A DNA stretch of 8,079 nucleotides, taken from Deltaproteobacteria bacterium (GTDB taxonomy: Bacteria; Desulfobacterota; Syntrophia; Syntrophales; UBA2210). The position numbers and the translations under genes were made by a program. How positions within the stretch are numbered: position 1 is the first letter of the stretch; the number at the start of each line of letters is the position of its first letter. This document shows positions 1-7,092 of the stretch, one piece after another. The notes beneath the pieces were generated by a model, which was not told where the DNA came from, ran no database searches, and saw nothing but the letters and a program-made list of their open reading frames with translations. Location of the stretch: contig JAFGQD010000059.1 in assembly GCA_016935875.1 (NCBI GenBank), forward strand, positions 1-8,079. The letters are read 5' to 3'.

Positions 1-629
1 GCTCCCGAGGCGAGGGCCTCTTCAACTTCCTGAAGGTTTTTCACCTCCACTTCGATCTTTACCGTGGGTGGAACATTTCCTGTCACTTTTCTTACCGCAA
101 CCGAGATACTTCCTGCAGCGGTTATGTGATTATCCTTGATCATCACACCATCATACAGGCCGAATCTGTGATTACATCCTCCCCCGGTTTTTACCGCATA
201 TTTTTCAAGATTCCTCAGAGTTGGCGTCGTCTTTCTCGTATCCAGTATCCTGACCCCCGTGCCCTTCACTTCCTCAACATATCTGTGTGTCATCGTGGCA
301 ATTCCGCACATCCGCTGAAAGAAATTCAGCGCCACGCGTTCGGCAAGGAGGATACTCTTCAGACTGCCCGATATACAGGCGAGGATATCCTTCCGACCCG
401 CCTGTTGGCCGTCGCGGAAATACGCTTCAACGGACAACGACGGATCCAGAGTATGAAATACTTCTCTGAACACACCGATACCCGCAACGGTAATATCTCC
501 CTTCGATACCGCATGCGCAACACCGGTTTCATCACCGGTAAGTATAGCTGATGTGGTTAGATCACCGGATCCCATGTCTTCGTCAAGAGCTGTCCGGATA
601 CGTTCTCTCAATCTGATATCTGAAATCAT
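1..629 (-). CDS. nadC: Nicotinate-nucleotide pyrophosphorylase (quinolinate phosphoribosyltransferase), 3' end missing
   Basis: Catalyses quinolinate + PRPP to nicotinate mononucleotide, CO2 and pyrophosphate, the last step of de novo pyridine ring synthesis for NAD, in the cytoplasm. Translating the minus strand from the ATG at 629-627 gives 209 uninterrupted codons running off the left edge. The usual family length is about 280 residues, so roughly the last quarter is missing. Visible signatures in order: EDMGSGDLTT (17-26), typical of the N-terminal domain; ERVALNFFQRMCGIAT (97-112), with the conserved Arg98; DTRKTTPTLR (130-139), with the PRPP/quinolinate-binding Arg and Lys; GGGCNHR (149-155); DGVMIKDNHI (160-169); and the acidic strand IEVEV (192-196). 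The start follows the valS stop by 8 bases, and a GAAGG ribosome site (639-635) overlaps that stop with a 5-base spacer, so translation is probably coupled to valS. The motif match is near complete, so identity is very secure. Active-site residues beyond about 209 lie outside the window. Confidence 0.96.
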   Translation of the reverse strand, partial: MISDIRLRERIRTALDEDMGSGDLTTSAILTGDETGVAHAVSKGDITVAGIGVFREVFHTLDPSLSVEAYFRDGQQAGRKDILACISGSLKSILLAERVALNFFQRMCGIATMTHRYVEEVKGTGVRILDTRKTTPTLRNLEKYAVKTGGGCNHRFGLYDGVMIKDNHITAAGSISVAVRKVTGNVPPTVKIEVEVKNLQEVEEALASG

Positions 630-637
630 GATAACCT

Positions 638-3292
638 TCAAACCATATCACGAAGTCTGCCCAGTGCGTCTTCCAGCACTTCGCTTTTTTCCTTCAGGTC
701 CCTGAATTTATTTTTTTCTTTTTCTACTATATCCTTGGACGCCTTTTCAATAAAATCCCGATTACCCAGTTTTCTGGAGATGAAATCGAGGTCTTTATCA
801 AGTTTTTTCATTTCCTTTTCAAGTCGTGCCTTTTCAACCGCGACATCCACTACACCCTCCAGAAAGACATATACCTTGACGGAACCCACTACCCCTGTTG
901 CTGATCCTTTCGGTTCTGTGGCCTTATCCTCTATCGCCAGCTCTTCAAGCTTCGCAATGTCCTTGATATAACCCCTGCCGTCTTCCATAATGGACAACAT
1001 AGTATCATCGGGAACAGAAATGAGTACCTTCAGTTTCTTTGAAGGGCTGATATTCATCACACCCCGTATATTCCTGATACTGTTTATAATATCTTTCACA
1101 ATACCCATACGATTGCGGGCATCCTCATCCTTCAAAGAATCATCCTCTTCGGGGAATTTACTCACCACTATATATCCATCATCTTTCGTCAACTTCTGCC
1201 ATATCTCCTCAGTGACAAAGGGCATAAAAGGATGAAGGAGCTGGATGGCTGTCTTCAATACGGTGATCAATGTATACTGCGCTGCAAGTTTCCCCTGTGG
1301 CGATCGTTTGTCATACAGGGCGGGCTTTATCATCTCAAGGTACCAGTCACAGAACTCGTGCCAGACAAATTGATATATCCTCCCCGCGGCCTCATTAAAC
1401 CGATACTCATCAAGGGCCTTCCTGACATCCGCCACAACGCCGTTAAGGTTGTCCCTAATCCACCTGTCACAAAGGGAATATTCTGCCTTTTCCAGTGCGG
1501 CATCTCCAGGATAATCCTCAAGATTCATCATTGAAAATCTGGCCGCGTTCCATATCTTGTTTACAAAATGCCTGTATCCCTTAATGCGTTCCTCAGACAT
1601 CTTCACATCCCTACCCTGCGCGGTAAAGGCGGCCAGCGTAAACCGAAGGGCGTCTGAGCCGTACTTGTCAATCATCTCCAGCGGATCTATGCTGTTTCCA
1701 CTCGATTTGCTCATTTTATCGCCCTTTTCGTCGCGAACAAGGGCATGCAGATAGACATCTGCAAAGGGAACCTCTCCCATAACGTACAGTCCCATCATCA
1801 TCATCCTGGCCACCCAGAAAAATATGATGTCAAAGCCGGTAACAAGGAGTGACGTGGGATAAAAGGTCTTAAGCGTCTCTGTTTTGTCGGGCCAACCCAT
1901 AGTCGAAAAGGGCCAGAGAGCTGAGCTGAACCATGTATCCAGAACATCCTCATCCTGTCTGAGAGATGTTCCTTCACATGTGGGACACTTATCAGGGTCT
2001 TCAACTGCCACAATGATATTGCCGCAATCGACGCAATACCATACCGGGATCCTGTGCCCCCACCATATCTGTCTGGAAATGCACCAGTCCCGTATGTTAT
2101 CCATCCAGTCAAAATATGTGGCCTCCCACGTGGAAGGAATAATCTTTGTTTCACCCTTCACAACCGCGGCGATGGCAGTCCTTGCCAGGGGTTTCACTTT
2201 GACAAACCACTGTTTGGAGACCGCCGGTTCCACAATGGTCTTGCACCGGTAACATCGGCCGACGTTGTGCAGATAGGGCTCTGTTTTTACAAGATAGCCG
2301 CCCTTTTTAAGATCCTCCACAATATTTTCCCTGCACGTATAACAGTCCTGTCCCTGATATATCCCGCCATTTTCATTGATAATGGCATTGCCGTCCATAA
2401 TAGTAACTATATCAAGATCGTGTCTCTGTGCCATGGCAAAATCGTTTGGATCCGCCGAAGGCGTTATCTTCACCGCACCGGTGCCGAATTCTCTGGACAC
2501 ATAGTCATCCGCGATAATCGGTATTCTTTTGTTCACGATGGGGAGGATCACATCTCTCCCGATAACACCCGTATACCGTTCGTCATCCGGATTGACTGCA
2601 ACGGCCGTATCACCCAGCATGGTCTCCGGGCGTGTTGTCGCTACTATTATCTCGCCCTCTCCTTCGGCATATGGATATCGTATATGCCAGAGACTGGTCG
2701 CTTCTTCCTCATACTCGACCTCAAGGTCTGATATGGCGGTATGACACCTCGGACACCAGTTAACAATATAATCACCCTGATATATCAGGTCATCTTCATA
2801 GAGCCGGACAAAGACCTCCCTGACCGCCCTGGAAAGTCCCTCATCCATAGTAAATCGCTCCCGGGACCAGTCGCAGGAACATCCCAGTTTATGCAACTGC
2901 TTTATGATGACACCGCCGTATTTTTCTCTCCATTCCCATACCCTCTTTAAAAATTCTTCCCTTCCTATATCGTGCCGCGTCAGTCCCTCTCTTGCAAGCG
3001 CCTGCTCCACCACGTTCTGGGTGGCTATTCCCGCATGATCGGTGCCTGGCATCCAGAGCGTATTGTAACCTTGCATTCTTTTGTATCGCACGATAATGTC
3101 CTGGAGGACATTATTCAGTGCGTGTCCTATATGGAGTATCCCGGTAACATTCGGTGGAGGAATAACTATCGAGAATGGTTTTCTGTCACTTGTATCATCC
3201 GCCCGGAACAGGCCTTCATCAAGCCAGCGCTGGTACCATTTTTCCTCAACATCAAGAGTCTCATAAGACTTATTCAATTCTTCTCGCTCCAT
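638..3292 (-). CDS. valS: Valyl-tRNA synthetase (ValRS)
   Basis: Class I aminoacyl-tRNA synthetase that charges tRNA-Val and clears mischarged threonine in a separate editing domain. From the ATG at 3292 the protein is 884 residues, normal for bacterial ValRS. Visible in order: PPPNVTG then HIGH (54-57) of the Rossmann catalytic fold; CPRC (180-183); ATTRPETMLGDTA (218-230) of the CP1 editing domain; paired cysteines CYTC (317-320), CYRC (347-350), CVDC (420-423) and CPTC (436-439), likely metal-binding; WCISRQIWWGHRIP (403-416); DTWFSSALWP (452-461); KMSKS (526-530); an anticodon-binding helical domain; and a charged C-terminal coiled coil (about 819-884) typical of ValRS arms that bind tRNA. 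ATG 3292 was chosen because AGAAGGA lies 6 bases upstream. An in-frame GTG at 3331 overlapping the miaA stop (GTGA) would add 13 residues that resemble nothing in the family. It lies 35 bases downstream of miaA, and nadC follows after 8 bases. All key motifs are intact. Confidence 0.97.
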   Translation of the reverse strand: MEREELNKSYETLDVEEKWYQRWLDEGLFRADDTSDRKPFSIVIPPPNVTGILHIGHALNNVLQDIIVRYKRMQGYNTLWMPGTDHAGIATQNVVEQALAREGLTRHDIGREEFLKRVWEWREKYGGVIIKQLHKLGCSCDWSRERFTMDEGLSRAVREVFVRLYEDDLIYQGDYIVNWCPRCHTAISDLEVEYEEEATSLWHIRYPYAEGEGEIIVATTRPETMLGDTAVAVNPDDERYTGVIGRDVILPIVNKRIPIIADDYVSREFGTGAVKITPSADPNDFAMAQRHDLDIVTIMDGNAIINENGGIYQGQDCYTCRENIVEDLKKGGYLVKTEPYLHNVGRCYRCKTIVEPAVSKQWFVKVKPLARTAIAAVVKGETKIIPSTWEATYFDWMDNIRDWCISRQIWWGHRIPVWYCVDCGNIIVAVEDPDKCPTCEGTSLRQDEDVLDTWFSSALWPFSTMGWPDKTETLKTFYPTSLLVTGFDIIFFWVARMMMMGLYVMGEVPFADVYLHALVRDEKGDKMSKSSGNSIDPLEMIDKYGSDALRFTLAAFTAQGRDVKMSEERIKGYRHFVNKIWNAARFSMMNLEDYPGDAALEKAEYSLCDRWIRDNLNGVVADVRKALDEYRFNEAAGRIYQFVWHEFCDWYLEMIKPALYDKRSPQGKLAAQYTLITVLKTAIQLLHPFMPFVTEEIWQKLTKDDGYIVVSKFPEEDDSLKDEDARNRMGIVKDIINSIRNIRGVMNISPSKKLKVLISVPDDTMLSIMEDGRGYIKDIAKLEELAIEDKATEPKGSATGVVGSVKVYVFLEGVVDVAVEKARLEKEMKKLDKDLDFISRKLGNRDFIEKASKDIVEKEKNKFRDLKEKSEVLEDALGRLRDMV

Positions 3293-3298
3293 AATACG

Positions 3299-3305
3299 TC
3301 CTTCT
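3299..3305 (-). promoter_or_regulatory. Ribosome binding site deciding the valS start
   Basis: The minus strand reads AGAAGGA here, followed by a 6-base spacer and ATG at 3292. It favours ATG 3292 over the in-frame GTG at 3331, whose upstream sequence lies inside the end of miaA and shows no comparable purine tract. Confidence 0.75.
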
Positions 3306-3327
3306 TGGAATTTTTTATCTGCACTAT

Positions 3328-4269
3328 TCACACAAATTCGTTCGCCGCCATGCTTATCATATTTTCATCCTGAGGGGCAAACCATTTGATAGTTGTGTCT
3401 CTCTTAAACCATGTCAGTTGTCTCCTGGCGTAGTGCCGCGTATCACGCTTGATCAACCGTACCATATCCTGCCTGCTCTGTTTCCCTCTGATACAGGAGA
3501 CAACATTCCTGTAGATCATTGACTGCATGGGCCTGACTGATTCATCATAACCCATATCCATAAGCTTTTTCACTTCCTCAAAAAGCCCGTTCGCCACCAT
3601 GTTCTCAACCCGGTCATTGATCCTGTCATACAGAAGGGTCCTGTCAATATTAAGGCCTATCTTCACGCAATCATAGGCATTCTTTCCGAATCTGTGTTCC
3701 CCCTGTATTTCAACAATGGACTGTCCGGTATGTTCCATTACCTCAAGCGCCCTGATTGTCCTGACAAGGTCGTTCGGGTGTATCCTCCCGGCGGCTGTCG
3801 TATCCATGCTCTTCAAGCGTTCGTAAAGGTATAATTTACCATATTGCGCGGCATCTCTTTTATAGGAATCGCGAAGCCTTCCGTCAGCCCCTGGAGCGCT
3901 CAAAAGTCCACCGAGCAGGGCATCCAGATATAATCCTGTGCCGCCGACAACAAACACCCTTTTATCTCTGCCGTGAAGAAGGTGAATCACATCATCAGCC
4001 ATTTTCACAAACATTGAGGCATTGAATTCTTCATCGGGATCTACAACATCTAGCAGGTGATGAGGTACACGAATTCTCTCTTCCGAAGAAGGTTTTGCAG
4101 TGCCTATATCCATGTGCCGGTATACCTGCATCGAGTCGGCGCTGATAATCTCTCCTCCGTATCTTTCGGCAAGCCTGATCGCCAGATCGGTCTTCCCCAC
4201 CCCGGTGGGGCCCATGATCACAATAAGCGATGGTTTTGAGTGCTGGGTTTCGGCTCGCGAGATTTGCAT
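3328..4269 (-). CDS. miaA: tRNA dimethylallyltransferase (isopentenyl-tRNA transferase)
   Basis: Transfers the dimethylallyl group of DMAPP to N6 of A37 in tRNAs reading UNN codons, the first step toward ms2i6A. From the ATG at 4269 the protein is 313 residues, the usual family length. Motifs in order (numbered from that ATG): P-loop GPTGVGKT (20-27); DSMQVYR (45-51), with the catalytic Asp; DIGTAKP (54-60); PHHLLD (69-74); GGTGLY (109-114); RIHPND (162-167) followed by R-A-LEV; and the C-terminal ARRQLTWFKRD (280-290). One oddity is the normally conserved GY(R/K) turn: it reads MIYRN (251-255), with Ile at 252 where family members usually have Gly. The start is uncertain. A TTG at 4281 adds four residues (MRST) but has no ribosome site, whereas ATG 4269 has a weak TGAGA 6 bases upstream. 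A likely promoter sits in the 160-base gap before it, and valS follows within 35 bases, so miaA appears to lead a miaA-valS-nadC unit. Confidence 0.96.
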   Translation of the reverse strand: MQISRAETQHSKPSLIVIMGPTGVGKTDLAIRLAERYGGEIISADSMQVYRHMDIGTAKPSSEERIRVPHHLLDVVDPDEEFNASMFVKMADDVIHLLHGRDKRVFVVGGTGLYLDALLGGLLSAPGADGRLRDSYKRDAAQYGKLYLYERLKSMDTTAAGRIHPNDLVRTIRALEVMEHTGQSIVEIQGEHRFGKNAYDCVKIGLNIDRTLLYDRINDRVENMVANGLFEEVKKLMDMGYDESVRPMQSMIYRNVVSCIRGKQSRQDMVRLIKRDTRHYARRQLTWFKRDTTIKWFAPQDENMISMAANEFV

Positions 4270-4339
4270 TGTAGATCTCAAGTTGTCATACAGTCGTAAA
4301 AACTGAATATTGGGCAGGAGAACAGGATGGAGATGATAA

Positions 4340-4368
4340 ATAATACCACCCGTATGTTTTCATTACAA
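4340..4368 (-). promoter_or_regulatory. Putative sigma-70-type promoter for miaA-valS-nadC
   Basis: On the minus strand TTGTAA (4368-4363; 4 of 6 to TTGACA) is followed by a 17-base spacer and TATTAT (4345-4340; 5 of 6 to TATAAT). Transcription would start near 4333, leaving a leader of about 65 bases before the miaA ATG at 4269. This is the only intergenic gap of any size in the window (4270-4430), which is where a promoter is expected. Apart from this the gap holds no convincing hairpin with a U-tract, so mutL transcripts may read through. The call rests on consensus match and position only. Confidence 0.45.
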
Positions 4369-4430
4369 TCCGATCAACTCTGTTTAGCCTTGTCCCCATA
4401 TCTCCTACACTCTACTCCCCTGATTATCCG

Positions 4431-6239
4431 TTATCTTCGTTTGAACATCTTCTCTAAATCCCCCATGTCAAGCACTGAATAGAGAGGTCTTCCATGAGGA
4501 CAGGTTGCAGCGAAGGGTATCGAATCAAGGTCTTCGCACAGCGCTGCAATCTCTGGATCTGTCAATTTATGATTGGCTTTGACGGCACCTTTGCACGCCA
4601 TGAGCACAAGGATTTTATCTCTTGTTTCATCAATATTTTCAGCTTTTCCTGTATCTCCGATTTCTTCAATTACATCGGAAATAAGTTCTTCAAGGTTGCA
4701 CCCTGTCAGGAAAGCGGGGATTTGCTTTACCAATATTGTGTTCTCACCATACCGCTCCATACCAAGCCCCACATCTTTCAGCATATCGACATTATTCATC
4801 AGAAGATCAAAGCGGCCGGGTTGAAGGTTCACAACCTCCGGAAACAGCAGACCTTGAATATGTGTTTCACCTCCCATGGACATCTTAAGCTTTTCAAAGA
4901 GTACTCTCTCATGGGCGGCATGCTGATCCACGATAATAAGCGCCCGGGTCGATGAAAACACAAGATACGTGTCCGCAATCTGTCCCAGGTATTTGAGAGA
5001 TGAAAAGGTTACTGCACCCTCAGGCGCATCATCTTCGTTGAAAAGCGTCGGCAGGTTTTGTCTATCTTCTCTTCCACTGGAAGCATTCGATGCCATCTTC
5101 ACACTTCTGTCAGGGAGGTTCGCGTCAAAGACCCTCTTTCCAACACCGGACAGGATGGTGTACCTTTTTAATGTGTCCCCGATTCTTTCTTTGTACTCAT
5201 CCGCTTTTCCTCCGGAAGAAGGTTTATAAAAATCAGTATGTACGGTGGATATCCCGGATAGTGCGCCGGAAAGGGTGTCTTTAATGAGACTGTATATATC
5301 GGACGGATTTCTGAAACGTACCTCCATCTTGGATGGATGGACATTGATATCCACATCCGAGGCGGGCATATCTACAAACAGAACGACGTACGGGAACCTC
5401 CTGGGTGCTATCAGCCTCCGGTAAGCAGTTATAACCGAATGATTCAGGAGTCTGTCCCGTATGAATCTGTTATTGATAAAATAGAACTGTCCCTTCGTGT
5501 TTGATCTTGTGCGATCAGGCTTGGAAATCACACCATGAAGGGTTATGTCTCCCCCTTGTCCCTGAATCTCAAGGGTGTGCCTCTCGAACTCTTCGCCAAA
5601 CACAAGCGCGATTCTGTCGGACAGATTTTTCGTCTTGGGCACATTAAGGATAGTTCTACCGTTTGCAACAACCCGTATCTTCACTCCCGGGTTGGAAAGA
5701 GCCAGCCTCATCATGGCATCTACACAGTGGGTCTGTTCCGTGGTGTCCCCCTTCAAGAACTTCATCCGTGCCGGCGTGGAATAAAAGATATCACTGACAA
5801 ACACCGACGTCCCAACTGGACACCCGGTATCAATAATCTCTTCGATTCTGCCTCCCCTCACCAACGCCCGAGTTCCTGACAGAGATTCTTTTTTCCTCGT
5901 CAGTATTTCGATCCTGGATATGGAAGCTATGCTCGCGATGGCCTCCCCCCGGAATCCAAAGGAGATGATATTATCCATGTCTTCAAAGGTGTATATCTTG
6001 CTCGTAGCGTGTCTCTCGAATGCGAGTGCTACGTCATCCCTGTTGATCCCCCTGCCGTTATCGACAACCTTTACGGATCGTTTTCCTCCACCCTCAAGTT
6101 CAACAAAAATGTCGGTCGCGCCGGCATCAAGGGAATTCTCGACAAGCTCCTTGACTATGGAAGAGGGCCTTTCAATTACCTCACCGGCGGCTATCCTGTT
6201 GGACAACTCCTCGGGCATGACTACTATTTTTTCCTGCAA
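4431..6239 (-). CDS. mutL: DNA mismatch repair protein MutL, endonuclease-type
   Basis: GHKL ATPase that couples MutS mismatch recognition to strand removal. It is 602 residues from a TTG start. N-terminal ATPase: IAAGEVIERP (16-25), KELVENSLDAGA (30-41) with the expected Glu31 and Asn35, DNGRGI (60-65), GFRGEAIASI (95-104), then FINNRFI (254-260) and DINVHPSKMEVRF (297-309). A variable linker runs from about 325 to 410. The C-terminal domain carries DQHAAHERVLFE (438-449), matching DQHA(X)2E(X)4E, plus ACKGAVKA (548-555) and CPHGRP (580-585). These are the metal-binding set of nicking MutL proteins, implying methyl-independent repair without MutH. QGLLFP (462-467) sits where MutL of Bacillus has its sliding-clamp-binding motif. 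TTG 6239 is preferred over ATG 6218 because GAGGAG lies 6 bases upstream and because the residues KIVVMPEEL align with the normal MutL N-terminus; starting at 6218 would cut into that strand. The start is 10 bases after rfbD. Confidence 0.98.
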   Translation of the reverse strand: MQEKIVVMPEELSNRIAAGEVIERPSSIVKELVENSLDAGATDIFVELEGGGKRSVKVVDNGRGINRDDVALAFERHATSKIYTFEDMDNIISFGFRGEAIASIASISRIEILTRKKESLSGTRALVRGGRIEEIIDTGCPVGTSVFVSDIFYSTPARMKFLKGDTTEQTHCVDAMMRLALSNPGVKIRVVANGRTILNVPKTKNLSDRIALVFGEEFERHTLEIQGQGGDITLHGVISKPDRTRSNTKGQFYFINNRFIRDRLLNHSVITAYRRLIAPRRFPYVVLFVDMPASDVDINVHPSKMEVRFRNPSDIYSLIKDTLSGALSGISTVHTDFYKPSSGGKADEYKERIGDTLKRYTILSGVGKRVFDANLPDRSVKMASNASSGREDRQNLPTLFNEDDAPEGAVTFSSLKYLGQIADTYLVFSSTRALIIVDQHAAHERVLFEKLKMSMGGETHIQGLLFPEVVNLQPGRFDLLMNNVDMLKDVGLGMERYGENTILVKQIPAFLTGCNLEELISDVIEEIGDTGKAENIDETRDKILVLMACKGAVKANHKLTDPEIAALCEDLDSIPFAATCPHGRPLYSVLDMGDLEKMFKRR

Positions 6240-6245
6240 GGCTAT

Positions 6246-6251
6246 CTCCTC
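6246..6251 (-). promoter_or_regulatory. Ribosome binding site deciding the TTG start of mutL
   Basis: The minus strand reads GAGGAG with a 6-base spacer to TTG at 6239. The tract overlaps the TGA stop of rfbD (6252-6250), so ribosomes finishing rfbD would end on the mutL initiation site, a usual layout for translational coupling. The alternative ATG at 6218 has no purine-rich tract at a suitable distance. Confidence 0.75.
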
Positions 6252-7092
6252 AGCGTATGCTGGCCATATAATCCTTCAGCGCTATCTGCCAGAATCTCAT
6301 TGTTCTATGGGTGGCGTCGGCGAATTTTCTGCAACTGAGCACAGAGTATTCCGGGCGGGGGGCACAGTTGCCGAGCTGTGTCGATTGTATTGGAGCAATG
6401 CTGACGTTCCTCATGTCTCTATATTCGAGGATCTTGAGGGCAAACTGGTACCAGGTGCATGTCCCCCTGTTTGTCAGGTGGAAAACGCCCCTGTGATCAC
6501 CTTCGATAAGGACCTTCACCGCCGCCGAAAGATCCACGGTATAGGTGGGAGAGCCCGTCTGATCGTCGACCACTTCCAGCTTTCCCGTCTTCTCCGCCCG
6601 CTCCACTATTGAACCGACAAAGTTCTTTCCATGTTTCCCGTACAGCCATGACGTTCTTATAAGCAGATAATTATCTGATATCTCTTTGAGGTATTCCTCC
6701 CCCTTCAACTTGGAGCTTCCATAGGTGTTGATAGGACTGCAGGCATCATCCTCCATGTAAGGATCATTCTTTGTGCCGTCGAAGACATAATCGGTGCTGA
6801 AATGAACCAGTTTTATTCCGGACGCCCTGCAGGCGAGGGCCACGTTTTTCACACCATCGGCATTTGCGGAAAAACACCCTGTTTTATTCGTTTCACACCC
6901 GTCGACATTCGTATAGGCTGCCGCGTTAATAACCACATCCGCACCCGACTGCCCAATCAGATCCCTGCAATCCGAGGCGGATGTTATATCGAAGTCTTCT
7001 ATATCTTTTCCGGCTACATCGTGCGTCCCCCCCAAATCATTCACAAGATCTGTTCCGAGCATCCCTTTATATCCTAGCACCAGTATCTTCAT
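6250..7092 (-). CDS. rfbD: dTDP-4-dehydrorhamnose reductase (RmlD/RfbD family)
   Basis: Extended short-chain dehydrogenase family; RfbD reduces dTDP-4-keto-L-rhamnose to dTDP-L-rhamnose, a precursor of surface polysaccharides. The 280 residues match the family length (about 280-300). Seen in order: nucleotide-binding GYKGMLG (7-13) right at the N-terminus; VVINAAAYTNVDGCE (53-67); FSTDYVFDG (98-106); the catalytic pair Tyr124 and Lys128 in YGSSK; RTSWLYG (146-152); DDQTGSPTYT (176-185); and RPEYSVL (246-252). The set STDYVFDG, TSWLYG, QTGSPT is diagnostic of RmlD-like reductases within the SDR superfamily. The ATG overlaps the truA stop by one base (TGATG), and a GGAGGT site lies inside truA, 9 bases upstream. 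No rfbA, rfbB or rfbC partner is visible, so the exact substrate is inferred from family alone. A related RmlD-like sugar nucleotide reductase with another substrate is possible. Confidence 0.9.
   Translation of the reverse strand: MKILVLGYKGMLGTDLVNDLGGTHDVAGKDIEDFDITSASDCRDLIGQSGADVVINAAAYTNVDGCETNKTGCFSANADGVKNVALACRASGIKLVHFSTDYVFDGTKNDPYMEDDACSPINTYGSSKLKGEEYLKEISDNYLLIRTSWLYGKHGKNFVGSIVERAEKTGKLEVVDDQTGSPTYTVDLSAAVKVLIEGDHRGVFHLTNRGTCTWYQFALKILEYRDMRNVSIAPIQSTQLGNCAPRPEYSVLSCRKFADATHRTMRFWQIALKDYMASIR

Noticed and set aside
126..551. Plus-strand open frame of 141 codons at the left edge
   Set aside because: The opposite strand encodes NadC without interruption and with near-complete motifs; the plus-strand frame is its shadow.
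2054..2731. A 225-codon plus-strand open frame antisense to valS
   Set aside because: It lies wholly inside valS on the opposite strand, has no ribosome site and no recognisable motif; it is explained by codon usage of the real gene.
4289..4315. Short inverted repeat CAGT...ACTG with a T-run between, considered as a terminator
   Set aside because: The stem is only four base pairs, the T-run is in the loop rather than after the stem, and it would lie just upstream of the miaA start.
4286..4363. A 25-codon minus-strand open frame (ATG 4363 to TGA 4286) in the mutL-miaA gap, considered as a leader peptide
   Set aside because: There is no good ribosome site, it overlaps the candidate -10 hexamer so would not be on that transcript, and the composition is uninformative. 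No attenuator-like stem-loops follow it.
5920..6612. A 230-codon plus-strand open frame across the mutL start and the end of rfbD
   Set aside because: It is antisense to two genes with complete family motifs, has low-complexity serine-rich composition and no family resemblance.
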